A program made the translations under genes and the position numbers. DNA of 64,000 nt, from positions 20,276,501-20,340,500 of the forward strand of contig OZ017796.1 of the NCBI GenBank assembly GCA_963969395.1, given 5' to 3'. Below the pieces are notes generated by a model that saw only the letters and a program-made list of their open reading frames with translations, was not told where the DNA came from and made no database searches. Positions 22,005-33,734 of the stretch are shown in pieces. Numbering within the stretch: position 1 is the first letter of the stretch; the number at the start of each line of letters is the position of its first letter. The DNA comes from Pseudoscleropodium purum. Taxonomy: Eukaryota > Streptophyta > Bryopsida > Hypnales > Brachytheciaceae.

Positions 22005-23340
22005 TTGCTCTTTGATACGACCTTTAATTGCATTGAATCTGAGCCATTGTGGTTAAACTACTGGCAAGTTTGCATCATTCTCATGAGTTTATAATAAGTT
22101 ATGGATCCAGGCCAATTGATGACATCATTCTTCAATCAAGTCAATTGCTTCATTGCTTGTGGTAAGGAAGTTTTCTTTCAAATTGATCCTAGCTCCGTTC
22201 TAGAGAAAATATTACAGTGTTGGTTTTGATAAGTAAGTTAGTGTACACTGTACAGATACTGTAGCTTCTTCACAGCTTAGTCAGAAAATAAGTAACTATA
22301 GGTGCTTAAATTTTTGGAAAATGACTAACTTCATTTGCTCAAATAAATGAATTGAATAAATAAATAAAAGGATTGTTTAATTCATAGAAATTCAATGTGC
22401 ATGTTTTGTAATCTAATGAATTAGCATCCCACTTGTGTTTTAAAGTTTTCATGCCTATGAGTGACTATGTCATGGCATCTCAAAGTATGTTGATTGATGA
22501 GTGATTGTAAAAGAAGCATTGTACTATTTGGTATCACACCTTGCACACTAATTTGCTTTCTGGCCATAAGTTTTGCGTTTTGACTCTAAATAACTCAAGA
22601 TTTAATGGTAATTGGTACTCGTGACTATTATAAATGTTGCCCAATTTTTTTGCAATTTTCAGAAATGTTTTACTATCCAAACATAGCCCTCGATTTCATG
22701 TCAAACTTGCTAATTTGGAGGAATTTAGTATTATTTAGTACCCTAAAAAACAACTTTAGAGTTAAAATTTGGAGGGAAATAACTTCCTAGTAGACTTGTA
22801 GGTATTATCTAAAGGTATTTTTAAAATAGTTAATTGTATGTGGTATAGAAGTCCGCAAAGTGATCTTTTTCTTGCTTGCACTTTGAAATATATAAAATAT
22901 TATTTCGGTGGTTCTTTTTGGTGAATGACCATGGCTCTTTAGAACTATTACATATGAACAATTTTTTTCCTATTTTAAACTAATTAAAATATTGAAGTAT
23001 CCATTTTCTTGAGATTTGGCACATTTGTAGTTCTCCTACTTAGAAATTTTTTATGTTTTTTTCCTTCAATGGTTACCTTCATTTGAAAGGTGTATACAAT
23101 GGCCCTATTTTTTATAATTAAGAAAATTAAACTATAAAATACTCCAAAAATAGTCATTAGTATTGGACAAAATACAACAAATAGTTCAACGTGTGTTTCT
23201 TGCAACCACTCTAACAAGCACTAGTAAAGAGATTGATGCTTCTCAAAAATTATAAACATAAATTGCAAAGTTCTTTCACTTCTTTGCCTTGGCATTTTGA
23301 CCATCCTAAAGCACAATTCCTTGCAAACAAAACATATGTC
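22005..23340. repeat. Direct duplication RB, copy 1 (with insertion)
   Basis: Landmarks TTTGATACGACCTTTAATTG, CAATTGCTT..GTAA..AAGTTTTCTTTC, AGAAAATATT, AAATAAATAAA, ATTGTTTAATTCATAGAAATT and TAGCAT..ACTTG..TTTTAAAGTT recur in order at 23825-24575. The last shared part (GTTGATGCTTxTCAAAAATTATAAA) lies at 23232-23330 here, about 700 bp later than expected, so this copy carries inserted DNA between about 22520 and 23215. Confidence 0.55.
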
Positions 23341-23574
23341 TCTTATATACAACAAGCCTTGATACACAAGGTTTTGAATTATTAAGGCCAACACTAATAC
23401 ACAAGGTTTTGAATTATTTTAAGGATTTTGAATTTGAGCCCATTAGAAGATTTTTGGAGCCTTCGAATGCCTGCGAGTTATCACAGCCTGTGAACGCAAA
23501 GAACAGGTTTGATGCAGTGGTTTGACGTGGCCAAAACCTTGCCATGTCATTGACCAAAAATTTTTTAATTTTAA

Positions 23575-23730
23575 TTTTTGCATTTAGAGACTAAAATTAT
23601 TTTTTTATTTTTATTTTTTATTTATGAAAAAGAATATTCTGACAGCGGGCCGTTCCCCTCACTACGGGGAACAGTTGCAGGGAAACAGGCCCGAAATAGG
23701 CTTTTGGATCCCCCAAAACTTTCTAATGAG
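23575..23730 (-). repeat. GC-cored dispersed repeat RG, inverted copy
   Basis: Reverse complement of the 4989-5140 copy, with the shared core CTGACAGCGGGCC, CCCGAAATAGGCTTTTGGAT and AACTTTCTAATG. The core here has a slightly longer GC palindrome (GTTCCCC..GGGGAAC). Confidence 0.6.
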
Positions 23731-23824
23731 TCTATAAATAACTTGAACAGGTTGTGCTACTAACTAGTACAATGTCATTAACGAGGAATGAATGATATTT
23801 CTCAAATTTGTTACAATCAAGAGT

Positions 23825-24575
23825 TGCTCTTTGAGACAACCTTTAATTAAAAACCTCAAGCCATAATTGTCATTAACCTTTAAAGGACATGGCCCCTATA
23901 ATCAATTTAATCACCAAAATTATGAATTATTGGACCAATTAATCCATTTTTGTTTCATCCATCAAACGCTTTTCGACGTCAACGTCCTAAAATGTTTAAA
24001 CTATGTAAGAATGCATTTCATGAGTTTCTAAATTATGGATGCAAGCCATTTGACATCTAATCAATTGCTTGTAATAAAGAAGTTTTCTTTCAAATTGATT
24101 CCAAATCCACTCCAAAGAAAATATTGACTTTGTGTGTAGTTTAGGGTACTAGATGTCAAAGTCGCTTGAGAGATAATTATGTAGCTTTCTACTTGCTTAG
24201 TTTAAAAATAAATAAATAAACAAATAAATAAATAAAGGAGTGCCTAAATTCTTAGAGAATTATTGATTTAGCTTTCTTCTTCATAATAAAAGATTGTTTC
24301 ATTTATAGAAATTCAACTTGCATGTGCTATAATCTAATAATAAATTAGCATTTGACTTGGGTTTTAAAGTTGGCACTAATACTAGTAACTATGTACAAGC
24401 ATCTCAAATTACATTGACATGTACTTGTAAAAAAGTTGATGCTTTTCAAAAACTATAAATATAAATTGCAAAGTTTTTTGCCTTGCTATTTATTATTAAT
24501 AACAAATGGAGAATTCCATCACCGTTTTGGTACAACCTAAAGCTCAATCTCTCACAAATAAAACATATGATCTAT
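23825..24575. repeat. Direct duplication RB, copy 2
   Basis: Second copy of the 22005-23340 unit, ending where the first MITE begins. An (AAAT)n-like run (AATAAATAAATAAACAAATA) lies at about 24206-24235. Confidence 0.55.
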
Positions 24576-24818
24576 ACCAAACCTTTGCTACAAGAGAAAG
24601 GGGTATTTTAAGTGAGTATTTAAGTATAATCCTAGACATAAGATTATGAGTAATGACTTGTAAGGAGATTTTCAACAAAAATTTAATAAAATTACATATA
24701 TTCTTAATAAATTTTTATTGAAAATCTCCTCACAAGTTAGTATTTATAATCTTATATTTAGAATTATACTTAAATACTCACTTAAACAATCTTTTTTCTT
24801 GTAGTGAAGGTTTGGTAT
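24574..24818. mobile_element. MITE with arms of about 115 bp
   Basis: The left arm from ATACCAAACCTTTGCTACAAG and the right arm ending in the complement of ATACCAAACCTTCACTACAAG are imperfect reverse complements through AAGTGAGTATTTAAGTATAAT and GGAGATTTTCAA. Very little unique sequence lies between them. TA flanks the CCAAACC termini on both sides, compatible with a TA target duplication. The internal CACTACAAGAAA word resembles CACTA-type termini, so an alternative end lies a few bases inward. Confidence 0.75.
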
Positions 24819-24844
24819 TTAGTAACACACTAATGATTAGAATT

Positions 24845-25060
24845 CACTATAAGAAATTTGTGTTTTAGGTGACAAGCCTAATTTTTTTAAATAGATTTTA
24901 GGTGACGTCAAATGCAACAAATCCATGTTTTTATGTCAACAAAATGTCCAACATAACATCAATGTTGACATAAAAACATCGGTTTGTTGCATTAGACGTC
25001 ATCTAAAATCTGTTATAAAAAATTAGGGCTTGTCACCTAAAACATGGTTTTTTTATAGTG
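24845..25060. mobile_element. CACTA-like MITE, 216 bp
   Basis: Starts CACTATAAGAAA and ends in TTTTTTTATAGTG. The arms match through GTTTTAGGTGACAAGCC, AGATTTTAGGTGACGTC, TGCAACAAA and TTTTTATGTCAACA. ATT lies immediately outside both ends (24842-24844 and 25061-25063), the 3-bp target duplication expected for CACTA-type elements. It lies 27 bp from the neighbouring MITE and has no coding capacity. Confidence 0.8.
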
Positions 25061-25270
25061 ATTCTTCTAAGCATCTCATCTTATTTTCCAAAATTTTATA
25101 AATGACATAATTGTATGAATTCAAAAATTCACACTTGTACATGCATTGATATAGAATTAGTACTTTGGATTGTAACTAAATGTATAAATAGCAAATAATA
25201 AACCATAATCACACATGTAAAAGCAAAAAATTTATTCATTGTATTGTAATGTATGATTGCAATGGACAAG

Positions 25271-26956
25271 TCAATCTCTTTTCTTGTTTTGAAAGGCCCC
25301 AATCTCTTGAAGAAACCTTCTCTCGTATTTAAACACTACTACAAATAGTCCGCCTAGGCAAGCCACACCTACTCCAATGTGCAATATTGCAGTTGGAAAG
25401 AAGTTTTCAAAATCTAACACAAATGATTTTGACAAGTGGGTGACCAAGGCAGAGGTCACTAACACTCCCAATACTCTCCAATTGAGAAGTGCCTGCCACA
25501 ATGAAAACGTTTTTGAATGTTTGAAATATTGTCCAATGAAATTAAGTGAGTAATATATTTCCATACCCATAATGATGGATTTAGCCAAGATTAAGCCATT
25601 TGATGATGCAATGTATATGAAGACTCTATGAAGGAATATGGAAGCCATTGTCAAGAAAATCATCTTTAAGACGAATTGCCAATTTAGAAGCTCTTGTTGT
25701 TTGATCGTTGCTCGTAGAAATGCTTCAATTACACCATTGATTGCAAGAATGGGAATGTAAATGCAATAGTATCCGAGTGCAATAGTTGCATTTCCATCAC
25801 TCCAATCTTTGTTATACAAACGGAGTAGCACATAAGCAAAATTGGGGCCAAGTGCAACAATCACCAACCCAATAAAGCTAGCAAGTTTTAGTACTAGTAA
25901 AAACATGCATTCTATGTTGCAATTATTCTTATTAATATCATTATCTATTGCACTATTAATAGAACTTTCTTTGGCAAACATTATGAATGCGATTTCTTCA
26001 AAAGGTTGAAATATATATCGCACCACAAGGCTCCCTATATTATCAACCAATCCATAAATCCCTTGATTGAAAGTTGTTTCATAGGCCATAAGTACCCACT
26101 TCCCGCTGTCTTGTAGGATCAATTTAAATAACCCCGACGTTAATGAAAATGAAAAACATAATTTCGTCAAGGAAATATCAAGTTCAAGGTTTCTTTTGAA
26201 TCCAAAGCAAATCACATTGCCTTTATAGTAAACCAACTTAAAGGGATATATCTTGCCTTCATAGGTGGAAAGAAAGTAGGACCAATAACATAAAAGTAAG
26301 CAACAACTATATGCAACTTGTGCATATACAATTGCTTGTCCACCATCCAATCCAATGCCTTGATCAACAAGGAAATAGGTGACTCCAAATCGAGTGATTG
26401 TGGCCACCACTTCAATGATCACACATAAGCGCAACCACAACAAATGTTGTGCCAAAATATACAAAGGTTCGGAACATAATTCTAAGATTGCTGCTATTCC
26501 TAATATAAATATAGAAGAGTTATAATTAGAAAGGATATGAAGGCCTTGCCACCACATTGTGAGTGGAAGTATAATCATTGTTACAATAATTCCCCATGGT
26601 ATCGTTAACCATGCAACAGCTAAAACCTTTGAGTTACTCTGTATCATTTTGGAATCAATATCTTCTCCAGTGTCATAATTATTTTGACGTAAACAACCAC
26701 ATCGAAATCCTTCCCGACTAATATAGAAGATCAATGTTGTGAAGGTATGGAATTGCAAAGTTTGCAATCCAATTTGTTCAATTGTGAGTTGGGATAGCAT
26801 TTTCCATTTGAAAATGAAAAATAACACACGAAACAACCCTGGCAATCCTACAAGGTTTAATACACAATTGCGGAAGATATGCAATCCCTTTGGATTACAA
26901 GCCCTAATCTTCTTCTCCACCAAGGATTCATTGTCTCCCTCATTGTTGCTTTCCAT
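25271..26956 (-). CDS. RFT1: RFT1-like ER oligosaccharide-lipid flippase family protein
   Basis: Member of the RFT1 family, multi-pass ER membrane proteins required for handling Man5GlcNAc2-dolichol in N-glycosylation; whether RFT1 itself flips the lipid is debated. The frame is a single uninterrupted exon of 561 residues from the ATG at 26956, close to the family's usual 540-575. Family signs: hydrophobic segments along the whole chain, the early ISREGFRCGCLR motif (about 78-90), and a C-terminal half with LLRLYNKDWSDGNA, YCIYIPILAINGVIEAFLRA and LNWRVLGVL. A TTG codon three residues upstream is not a credible start. Codon use is A/T-rich like the surrounding spacer and unlike the GC-rich genes in this window. 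Absence of introns suggests an old retrocopy or intron loss; no poly(A) tract or flanking duplication remains. Function is inferred from family membership; expression is unknown. Confidence 0.8.
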   Translation of the reverse strand: MESNNEGDNESLVEKKIRACNPKGLHIFRNCVLNLVGLPGLFRVLFFIFKWKMLSQLTIEQIGLQTLQFHTFTTLIFYISREGFRCGCLRQNNYDTGEDIDSKMIQSNSKVLAVAWLTIPWGIIVTMIILPLTMWWQGLHILSNYNSSIFILGIAAILELCSEPLYILAQHLLWLRLCVIIEVVATITRFGVTYFLVDQGIGLDGGQAIVYAQVAYSCCLLLCYWSYFLSTYEGKIYPFKLVYYKGNVICFGFKRNLELDISLTKLCFSFSLTSGLFKLILQDSGKWVLMAYETTFNQGIYGLVDNIGSLVVRYIFQPFEEIAFIMFAKESSINSAIDNDINKNNCNIECMFLLVLKLASFIGLVIVALGPNFAYVLLRLYNKDWSDGNATIALGYYCIYIPILAINGVIEAFLRATIKQQELLNWQFVLKMIFLTMASIFLHRVFIYIASSNGLILAKSIIMGMEIYYSLNFIGQYFKHSKTFSLWQALLNWRVLGVLVTSALVTHLSKSFVLDFENFFPTAILHIGVGVACLGGLFVVVFKYERRFLQEIGAFQNKKRD

Positions 26957-28739
26957 TTGTACCAATTCTATACTCTTGTTTACATTTCATTAATATGCTT
27001 GAGATCATTATAGATATCTATACATATATATACATCTAGATATGTGTATAAATAGGTTAAATTTTTGGATTAATTATGTAAAAAGTAAAAAGAACTCAAA
27101 CCTTTACTTTTTAAAATATCATTTTTATTTCTTAAAATGAAACATCTATTTTACAATAATTTTTCTTATATAGCTAAATTTAGAGAGTGTAATGACTTCC
27201 AATCATTATTTGTAGAACAAGATGAGTGGGCCCTAGAAAATTACCTACAAACTCATATATTGAAGAAAGATGAATTTATTACAAAAATTAATTTATTATT
27301 AATAGTAATTATCTTTAAGATATTGAATACAGCTATATAGGTGCAATAATGTAGACTATCTTTATAATGAATAATATCAATCCCATTAAATTGGTTCCAT
27401 TCGATGCACCTTTATGACATGGAGAGGACCTTACCCCCTTATTGCGCAAGGGAACTAAAAATGTCTTCATGTAGTTTGGAAGTTCAATTCAAAGTGTTGT
27501 CACTTTTGCATATGATGTCCAAATTCAATAAATCTTATTAAAAAGTATCTGTTCTCTCTTTTTGTTTGGGTGGTAAAAGTTTTAGACTAATCCAAGATAT
27601 ATTGATGTTTTGGAAGACATTCAAAGTTTGTAGGTTCAATTTGCTTTCACCAAACTGCATTTTGATGGCTGCAACTTTGGGGCTTGTTTCTCCTTCATCC
27701 AATTTTCATTTTCAATCAAATTTGTTAGGTTATGTTTTCCTTGAAGTACAATTATTGTGATAAAATTTTCATGCCAATCCCAAGTGTTTTGAATGCATGG
27801 GAGCAATTCAAAGTTCAAAGTTTGAACATTTTTAGATTACGGTAAACTTTTGCAACATGTTTCATTTTCTTATAGTATCTATTTTCAATAAATGTTTTTA
27901 GAAAAGTTACACAAACTAGTCTAGTTTTTGTGGTTATAATTTTATGTGAATCCAAGAAGTTACGAATGATTAAGAAGCATTTTAGTAGGAGGTTGAGTCT
28001 TAGATGTGTTTTTTGCAACTTTTCTTATTGTTTTTTCAAACAACAAAGTTATTTTGCAAACACAGTGAGCTAATTGCCAATCATATTTTTTTCACCAATG
28101 AGTTTGGATTCTTAATTATTTGGAAGCAATTTTGGGTTAAATTTTTTTTCATATGAGTAGTGTCCAAATTGAGACCAAAATTTGTAGTTGTGAAAAGAAA
28201 TGTCTTTCTTTTGAGTGGATAGTGAGAGATTTTAAGAGGTAGTGGTCTTTAGGTAGCACTTACTCAATTTTATTTTATTCTCCTAATCCCCCAATTCTAG
28301 TAACCTGAATCCAACACTCATTTGTAATTTCAATTTGAGTTTCTAAGTGCAATCCATAATTATGGGATTTTGGCCCCCTATCAAAACCCTAATTTCTTGA
28401 TAGGGGAGGAAGCAAGCTAAGGGTTTTGGAAAACTTCCTTTCAATTTTTTTGGAGATCGACAAAAGGGGAGGTGCTTGGTTGTTTTGTTTTTCACCGGTC
28501 AATAGGTAGGGATTTTTTTGGAGGAAAAAGGAGGCCCAACCACATGATTTTGTAATCACAGTAGATAATCAACCCAGCTTCCACTATGTGGGGAATTTCT
28601 CTTAGAAGATTTCCAATGAGTCATTTCACGACATAGACTTGTAGACCACCCGGCAACTCAAGGAGAAATAATATCTTCCATATTGATATCAAGAGAAAGA
28701 AACAAAATAAAATAAAATGGCAATTAAGCAGACCTGTCC
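26957..28739. other. AT-rich spacer without recognisable genes
   Basis: Upstream of the RFT1-like gene. Contains A/T-rich runs such as TATATATATACAT near 27020 that could serve as its core promoter. No other coding frame with recognisable content. Confidence 0.45.
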
Positions 28740-29380
28740 AAGCCAAGAGTCGACGGTGAGGCCCCTTGTTGCAGTGCTCAAACGGGCTCATTGTTCTACT
28801 TGGTGTTGTTTTGTTATGTCTTGAATTGATGTTATATGGGAAACCATGGAGCTCAATGAGGGTGAAGCCAAGGGCAATTACTCCATTTCCTAGGAAGCTT
28901 CTCTGTGATTTACCTCAGGTACAGATAGACACCTGTCTTGCTTCAAGCTTGGGTTGCTGTTGAGCTGTTTTGGTTCGATTCTGAGTTGATCGTTGGAATG
29001 AAAACTTTGGCATAAAAAGCAGACTGGTTGAACATTATTGAAGTAAGTTCTAGATGAGCACTTCAACTGCGAAGGACTCCTCTCGCCAAGAAAACAAGTC
29101 ATCCGCTCCCCAAAGATACAAGAACTTAGCCTCGGCTTTTGATGCCCTGGCACTTGGCCACAAAAGCCCAGATCTCGGACTGCGGCATGAGAAACGTTGA
29201 GAAGCAATACATTAGCTCCAAACCAGTCGTCTCGAACGGGGTCTCGAATGAGGGTATTCTCCTGTGCGATGATGTCCAGTGCAACCATAATTGTTGCTTT
29301 ATCTTAGGATTGTATCCAACTCGTGCAGATTGAGATTAGAGTTTCAAACCAAAACTTCGCTGCAAATTGCAAGCTCCCCC
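28740..29380 (-). other. Gene-fragment island, unidentified part
   Basis: Base composition rises sharply relative to the A/T desert on both sides. A 132-codon open frame on the minus strand (28890-29288) starts MVALDIIAQEN, but I cannot match it to a family. It lies directly downstream of an SMU1-like WD40 fragment, and several frames look exon-like without being joined. I read it as decayed or captured gene DNA, not as an intact gene. Confidence 0.35.
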
Positions 29381-29481
29381 TTGTGAGTGACCCTCGCTCG
29401 TGAAGATGGCGTCATTCACGTAGGAACTATGCCCTCGAAACTCCTTTAACGTTTTCCCAGACTTCAATCCACGTAACCTGT
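29381..29481 (-). pseudogene. SMU1: Fragment of SMU1-type WD40 splicing factor
   Basis: The minus strand reads [20 protein letters not shown] followed by [10 protein letters not shown]. This is the characteristic WD40 repeat junction of SMU1 (a spliceosome-associated WD40 protein), where [14 protein letters not shown] is strongly conserved. Only about 32 codons are recognisable; the next WD40 blade (SASSDGTVKIW-type) does not follow in any frame. The stretch is therefore a truncated, non-functional exon fragment. Origin by transposon capture or by decay of a duplicated gene is inference. Confidence 0.65.
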
Positions 29482-29599
29482 GCCCCCATATGCAACCAAA
29501 CCCCAATCAAAGCCCATTTGAAATATCCGGCCAACTCGAATAGTCAACAACGCACCGATTGCTTGACGGAATCAATGTGATCCATCAACTAGTTCCCAA

Positions 29600-29790
29600 G
29601 ATTACAAACCTCCACAGTACTTGCACACATGCTCCAGCAGATGCTTCTTCCAATCCTTGAGATCCTCTTCTTCCTCATCGACCTCAAAATATGACTCAGA
29701 GCGTTTCCCGAGTTCCCAGAGCGCCAAGTTCTCTGCCGAGCCTTGAATTTCCCAGGGTCACCCTTTACAAAGGGACCTACAATAAGTATT
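29600..29790 (-). pseudogene. Acidic exon fragment, gene unknown
   Basis: The minus strand reads ENLALWELGKRSESYFEVDE, then EEEDLKDWKKHLLEHVCKYC before a stop at GGL. The composition (acidic run, paired cysteines CKYC) is strongly protein-like, and the frame is open for about 55 codons. I cannot assign it to a family. It lies upstream of the SMU1 fragment on the same strand but does not resemble the part of SMU1 expected there. Two sources may be joined in this island. Confidence 0.4.
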
Positions 29791-32700
29791 TATTCTCAGA
29801 ACTGGATGATGGATTTAGTTCTAGTTTAGTTGCACTAATTGAAATGCAAGTGTAATAGAATAGAAATTTGTCCTAGATTTAAATCAATTTAATACAATTT
29901 AAAACACAATTTAAAACACAATTTTTACATGAATTTATGAATTCATTATAGACCATAGGTAGTTTCTATTTAATGTTGGAAAGGTTATTAGTTTTCTACT
30001 ATCATTTCTATCTCTTCTATATCTAACGTGGTGATGTGAAATTTGACAAAATCTATAGATATATCACATTTTTGTATTTTGAAATCTATTTCTAATTTAT
30101 TGTAGTATTCTTCCAACTATATATTTTTCCTTTCAACAAAAGGATTGTTGAGGAGCTTAACCCCCAAATGCCCAAGGCTTTTTTAAGCTTCTTGAAATTT
30201 GTTCTAAATTGAATAAAAAGACAACAATATCACTTTTAGACTTAAAGATAATAATGTTTGATAATGAAGGTGTTAAATTTGTGAAAGTGGTTTGAAATCT
30301 TTCAATCTGCTTTTCAAATGTAAATTCTAAAAATTAGTTGCCAAAAAAACATGATATTAAAGGACATAACATGCCTAATTCCAATCAATTCACAACTTCT
30401 CAAAATCTACTCTACAAGTTTTTTAAATGAATTTCTAGTGTGATTTTTTTTTTCCAAAATCATGTGTATTTTAAGCCTCATTTCCATTTTCTTAGAGCCC
30501 TCAACATTAGGAAATCAAGATTTGTAATGGACACCATTGCAAAAAATCTTGAAAAAAAATTCATAATTATTTGTTTTCAAAATCAAATTTGTGATGCTAG
30601 GAATAGATTTCAAAAATGACATTCAAAAACTCAAAAATAACATTCAAACTACAAAAAATTGTATCTTTGTTAGGTCTTATTTAACTTCAAAGTATTATCA
30701 ACACTAGAATTTGATATCTAGCTATGGCATTTAGGGGTTGAAAGAAAAAATTACAATTAAAGCAACTAATGTCATTATTACATCACATTCTATGAATAAA
30801 CTTTAGAAATTTATTAATAAATATTAAAAAGATTATTTATGATATAGTTTGAATTTGAAACATTTGTAAAGACAAAATGGTTTGTATTTAAATATTTAGA
30901 GGTGCAACATTGTGTAGATGATAAGCACAAATATTAATTTAATAATGGTTGTCTATTTAACCCCTAAACAACCATTGTTTACTCAATAGGACAAATGAAG
31001 GTTTAGGCATGTAGCTTCGAAGTAGATTTTTGGAGTGATTTCTTATAATTTTTTGTGAACATGTGAACTTTCAATCTTTTTAGAAATATGATTTTTATCT
31101 CAATTGGTGCCAAGGAGACAAGTGATATTAGCCACACCAAAAAGTAGTTGAATTTAGGTAGCAAAAAGAAAATTCAAAATTCAATTTTTTTTTTAAATTC
31201 ATTTTTATAGAATATATTTATGTCTACTTCAAAATCTTTGGTTTATTCCATTTGAATAAGTTATGTAAGAGTTAAAAAAGATCTTGTGTTGCAATCAATC
31301 AAGAAATCTTAGATTTAAAAAGAAACTCACAAAAGATCATGCCACATTTAACTACTTTTGGACTATTGAAAGTCTATGATAAATATTCTTAAAAAATACT
31401 CCATATGATCATCAAGAGACTATGCAAAACATCTATTTGATCTATACAAACATCAAGAGATTTCCAGGTGATTTGTCAAAGATTCACTTTATGGTCTAGA
31501 AGTAGTTGAATGTTGCATGATTCCTTTTTGAATTCCATCTTCTCAATTTTCCAAAGAGAAAGGTCCATAGGATTCAAAATGCTTGCCACAATAACATATT
31601 AGAGCTACAAATGATTTTTTTTCCCCAAATTGTCCTTACTTCTTTTTTACAATTTTTGAAGAATGAAAATCATGTTTTTTCTCTCTTGAATTTCTTTTTG
31701 AAACCCTCCACTCTATTTTCAATCATAATTTTTTTAATTTAAAATACATGGTATAAAAAATTGAGTTAAAAAAATTCAAATAGCATGGTAAGGTATGAAA
31801 AAGAATTTCTTGTCATTTTAAACAATAATGATTCACAATCTATAAGGCTAAGGTTTTGACATTTTTTCTTCATATTCTTGTATTGTTCTAGTGCTAGATC
31901 ATATGGTTGGATATGCAAAAAACCCATTTTTTTCGGCATTTTTGCTCTTTGCACTTAAAATGATTGTTTTGAAGAGGTTTTTGGTGAAGCTTAGGTATGA
32001 AAATTTAGATCCTAAGCAAGGAAATTAATTGAATTTTTTATTAATTCCTTTAAAGGAACTTTTGATTAGATAGTTGTTGTTTTTAAAGTTAAAATAGAAC
32101 AATTTAGTCCAACTTTATTGAACTTAAATCTATAATTATGTGTCTTAGTTATTGAAGGATATATAAAACTCTTATCATCTTTGTAATTGCATTAGGAAAA
32201 TTACAATATGATTGAATATTATAATTTTCTTCATTTTGAACAAATTGCATGTGCATTTTTGTTTTCTAGTGTAAATAAATTGGCCTATGGTAGCATCTCC
32301 TAAACAACAAGTGGAAGTGTGCAAATCATGAATGTCTTTTGAAATTGTTTCATGTGAAAGATTTCATAAACTTATTGATAGAATTGTGATATTTTTTAAT
32401 GTTTATTCCCAAATGCTTAAAAATATTTTAATATAATTATTTTTCATTGCATATATAATTTGCTATAGGATATTATAGTTACTTATTGAATTTTATAAGA
32501 CGTTTGTGAAGATTCTAATTGGACAAAATAATTTCATGATATTTTTAGTAATCTCTAAAGGACTAGTGTACATTTTACAAAAAATTACTGAAACCACCAC
32601 TTATTAATAAATTGAGAAAAAATACATATGTTAAAAGAGATTTTTTACAATTCAACTACTTCAAATTTAATTAGGCTACTATGACAATGTATAGAATATA

Positions 32701-33734
32701 TTTTTGGAAATTTTGACTATGTAAGTTGCAAGATTATAGTGTTTAAAGTTTGAAAAAAAATTATTTTGTTAGGTCTTATATAATTGACAAGGTCAATTGA
32801 CTTCTATTTATGTTGAAGTGAGATTTTGTAAATATTACATATATTTAGTTGAGATTATTGACCATGATTGTGTACTATATCATGTGAGGTAAATGGTTGC
32901 TAAATTTAGAAGAAGATTACAACAGATGAGTATCAAAAAACTTCCCTCTTATTTTCTTCACTACTTGAATTTTTTTAGACAATCCAACTTTTGATTTAGG
33001 CACTTGATTGGAAAAAATTACATTCCCTCAAAGGATGTACATTTCTACAACTTGTTTCAAAATTTAAAAAAAAAGATCTATTGAAAATTGACTTCATAGC
33101 TACCAACCTAAATTCAATTGCTTTTTTAGGATTTTAAAAATGTTTTTTTTAAGAAGAAAAAACAATACTATAAATTAGACCTTTACACTTTATAATAGAT
33201 ACCTTTTCAAAATTCATCTTCATGAACTATCTAAGACATGGGATCCAAAACTTAAAGATGTTACAATTTTGAATCCTATGTATGTGAAAATACTTATTTC
33301 CCTCAACATTTTAGGGATTTGATACATCCCCCATAACATTTCTTTTGTATTGTACAATACATAAGGATTTTATGCCTCAATGAGGAAAATGAGGCTTTAG
33401 AGGGTTTTGTATGTTTTTTTAGGAGGAGGAGTTGCTTTGTAAACAAATATTAGAAGAATTCCATCACATCCAAACCAACCTAGTTGGTAGAATGTGTACT
33501 TTCATACCAGCTGTTGTATTCTAGTGTCTCTCCAAAAAAAAATAGTCCCATTCAAAAATTGTGATATTTCAATGAGGAATTGAAAACTTTCAACAAAACT
33601 CATAAATGTTGGAGTGTACGTAGAACACTATGCATAAAATAAATTTCATATTTATTTAATCAAATATATTGGCAAAAATATGAACAAAAATTTCAAGATT
33701 CTTTCTCCAATTCTATAGCAAGGGGGTGAAGGCT
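29791..33734. other. AT-rich desert without recognisable genes
   Basis: About 3.9 kb of A/T-rich text with long homopolymers and no coding frame, clear repeat unit or RNA gene that I can support. It ends abruptly at the inverted duplication at 33735. Confidence 0.6.
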
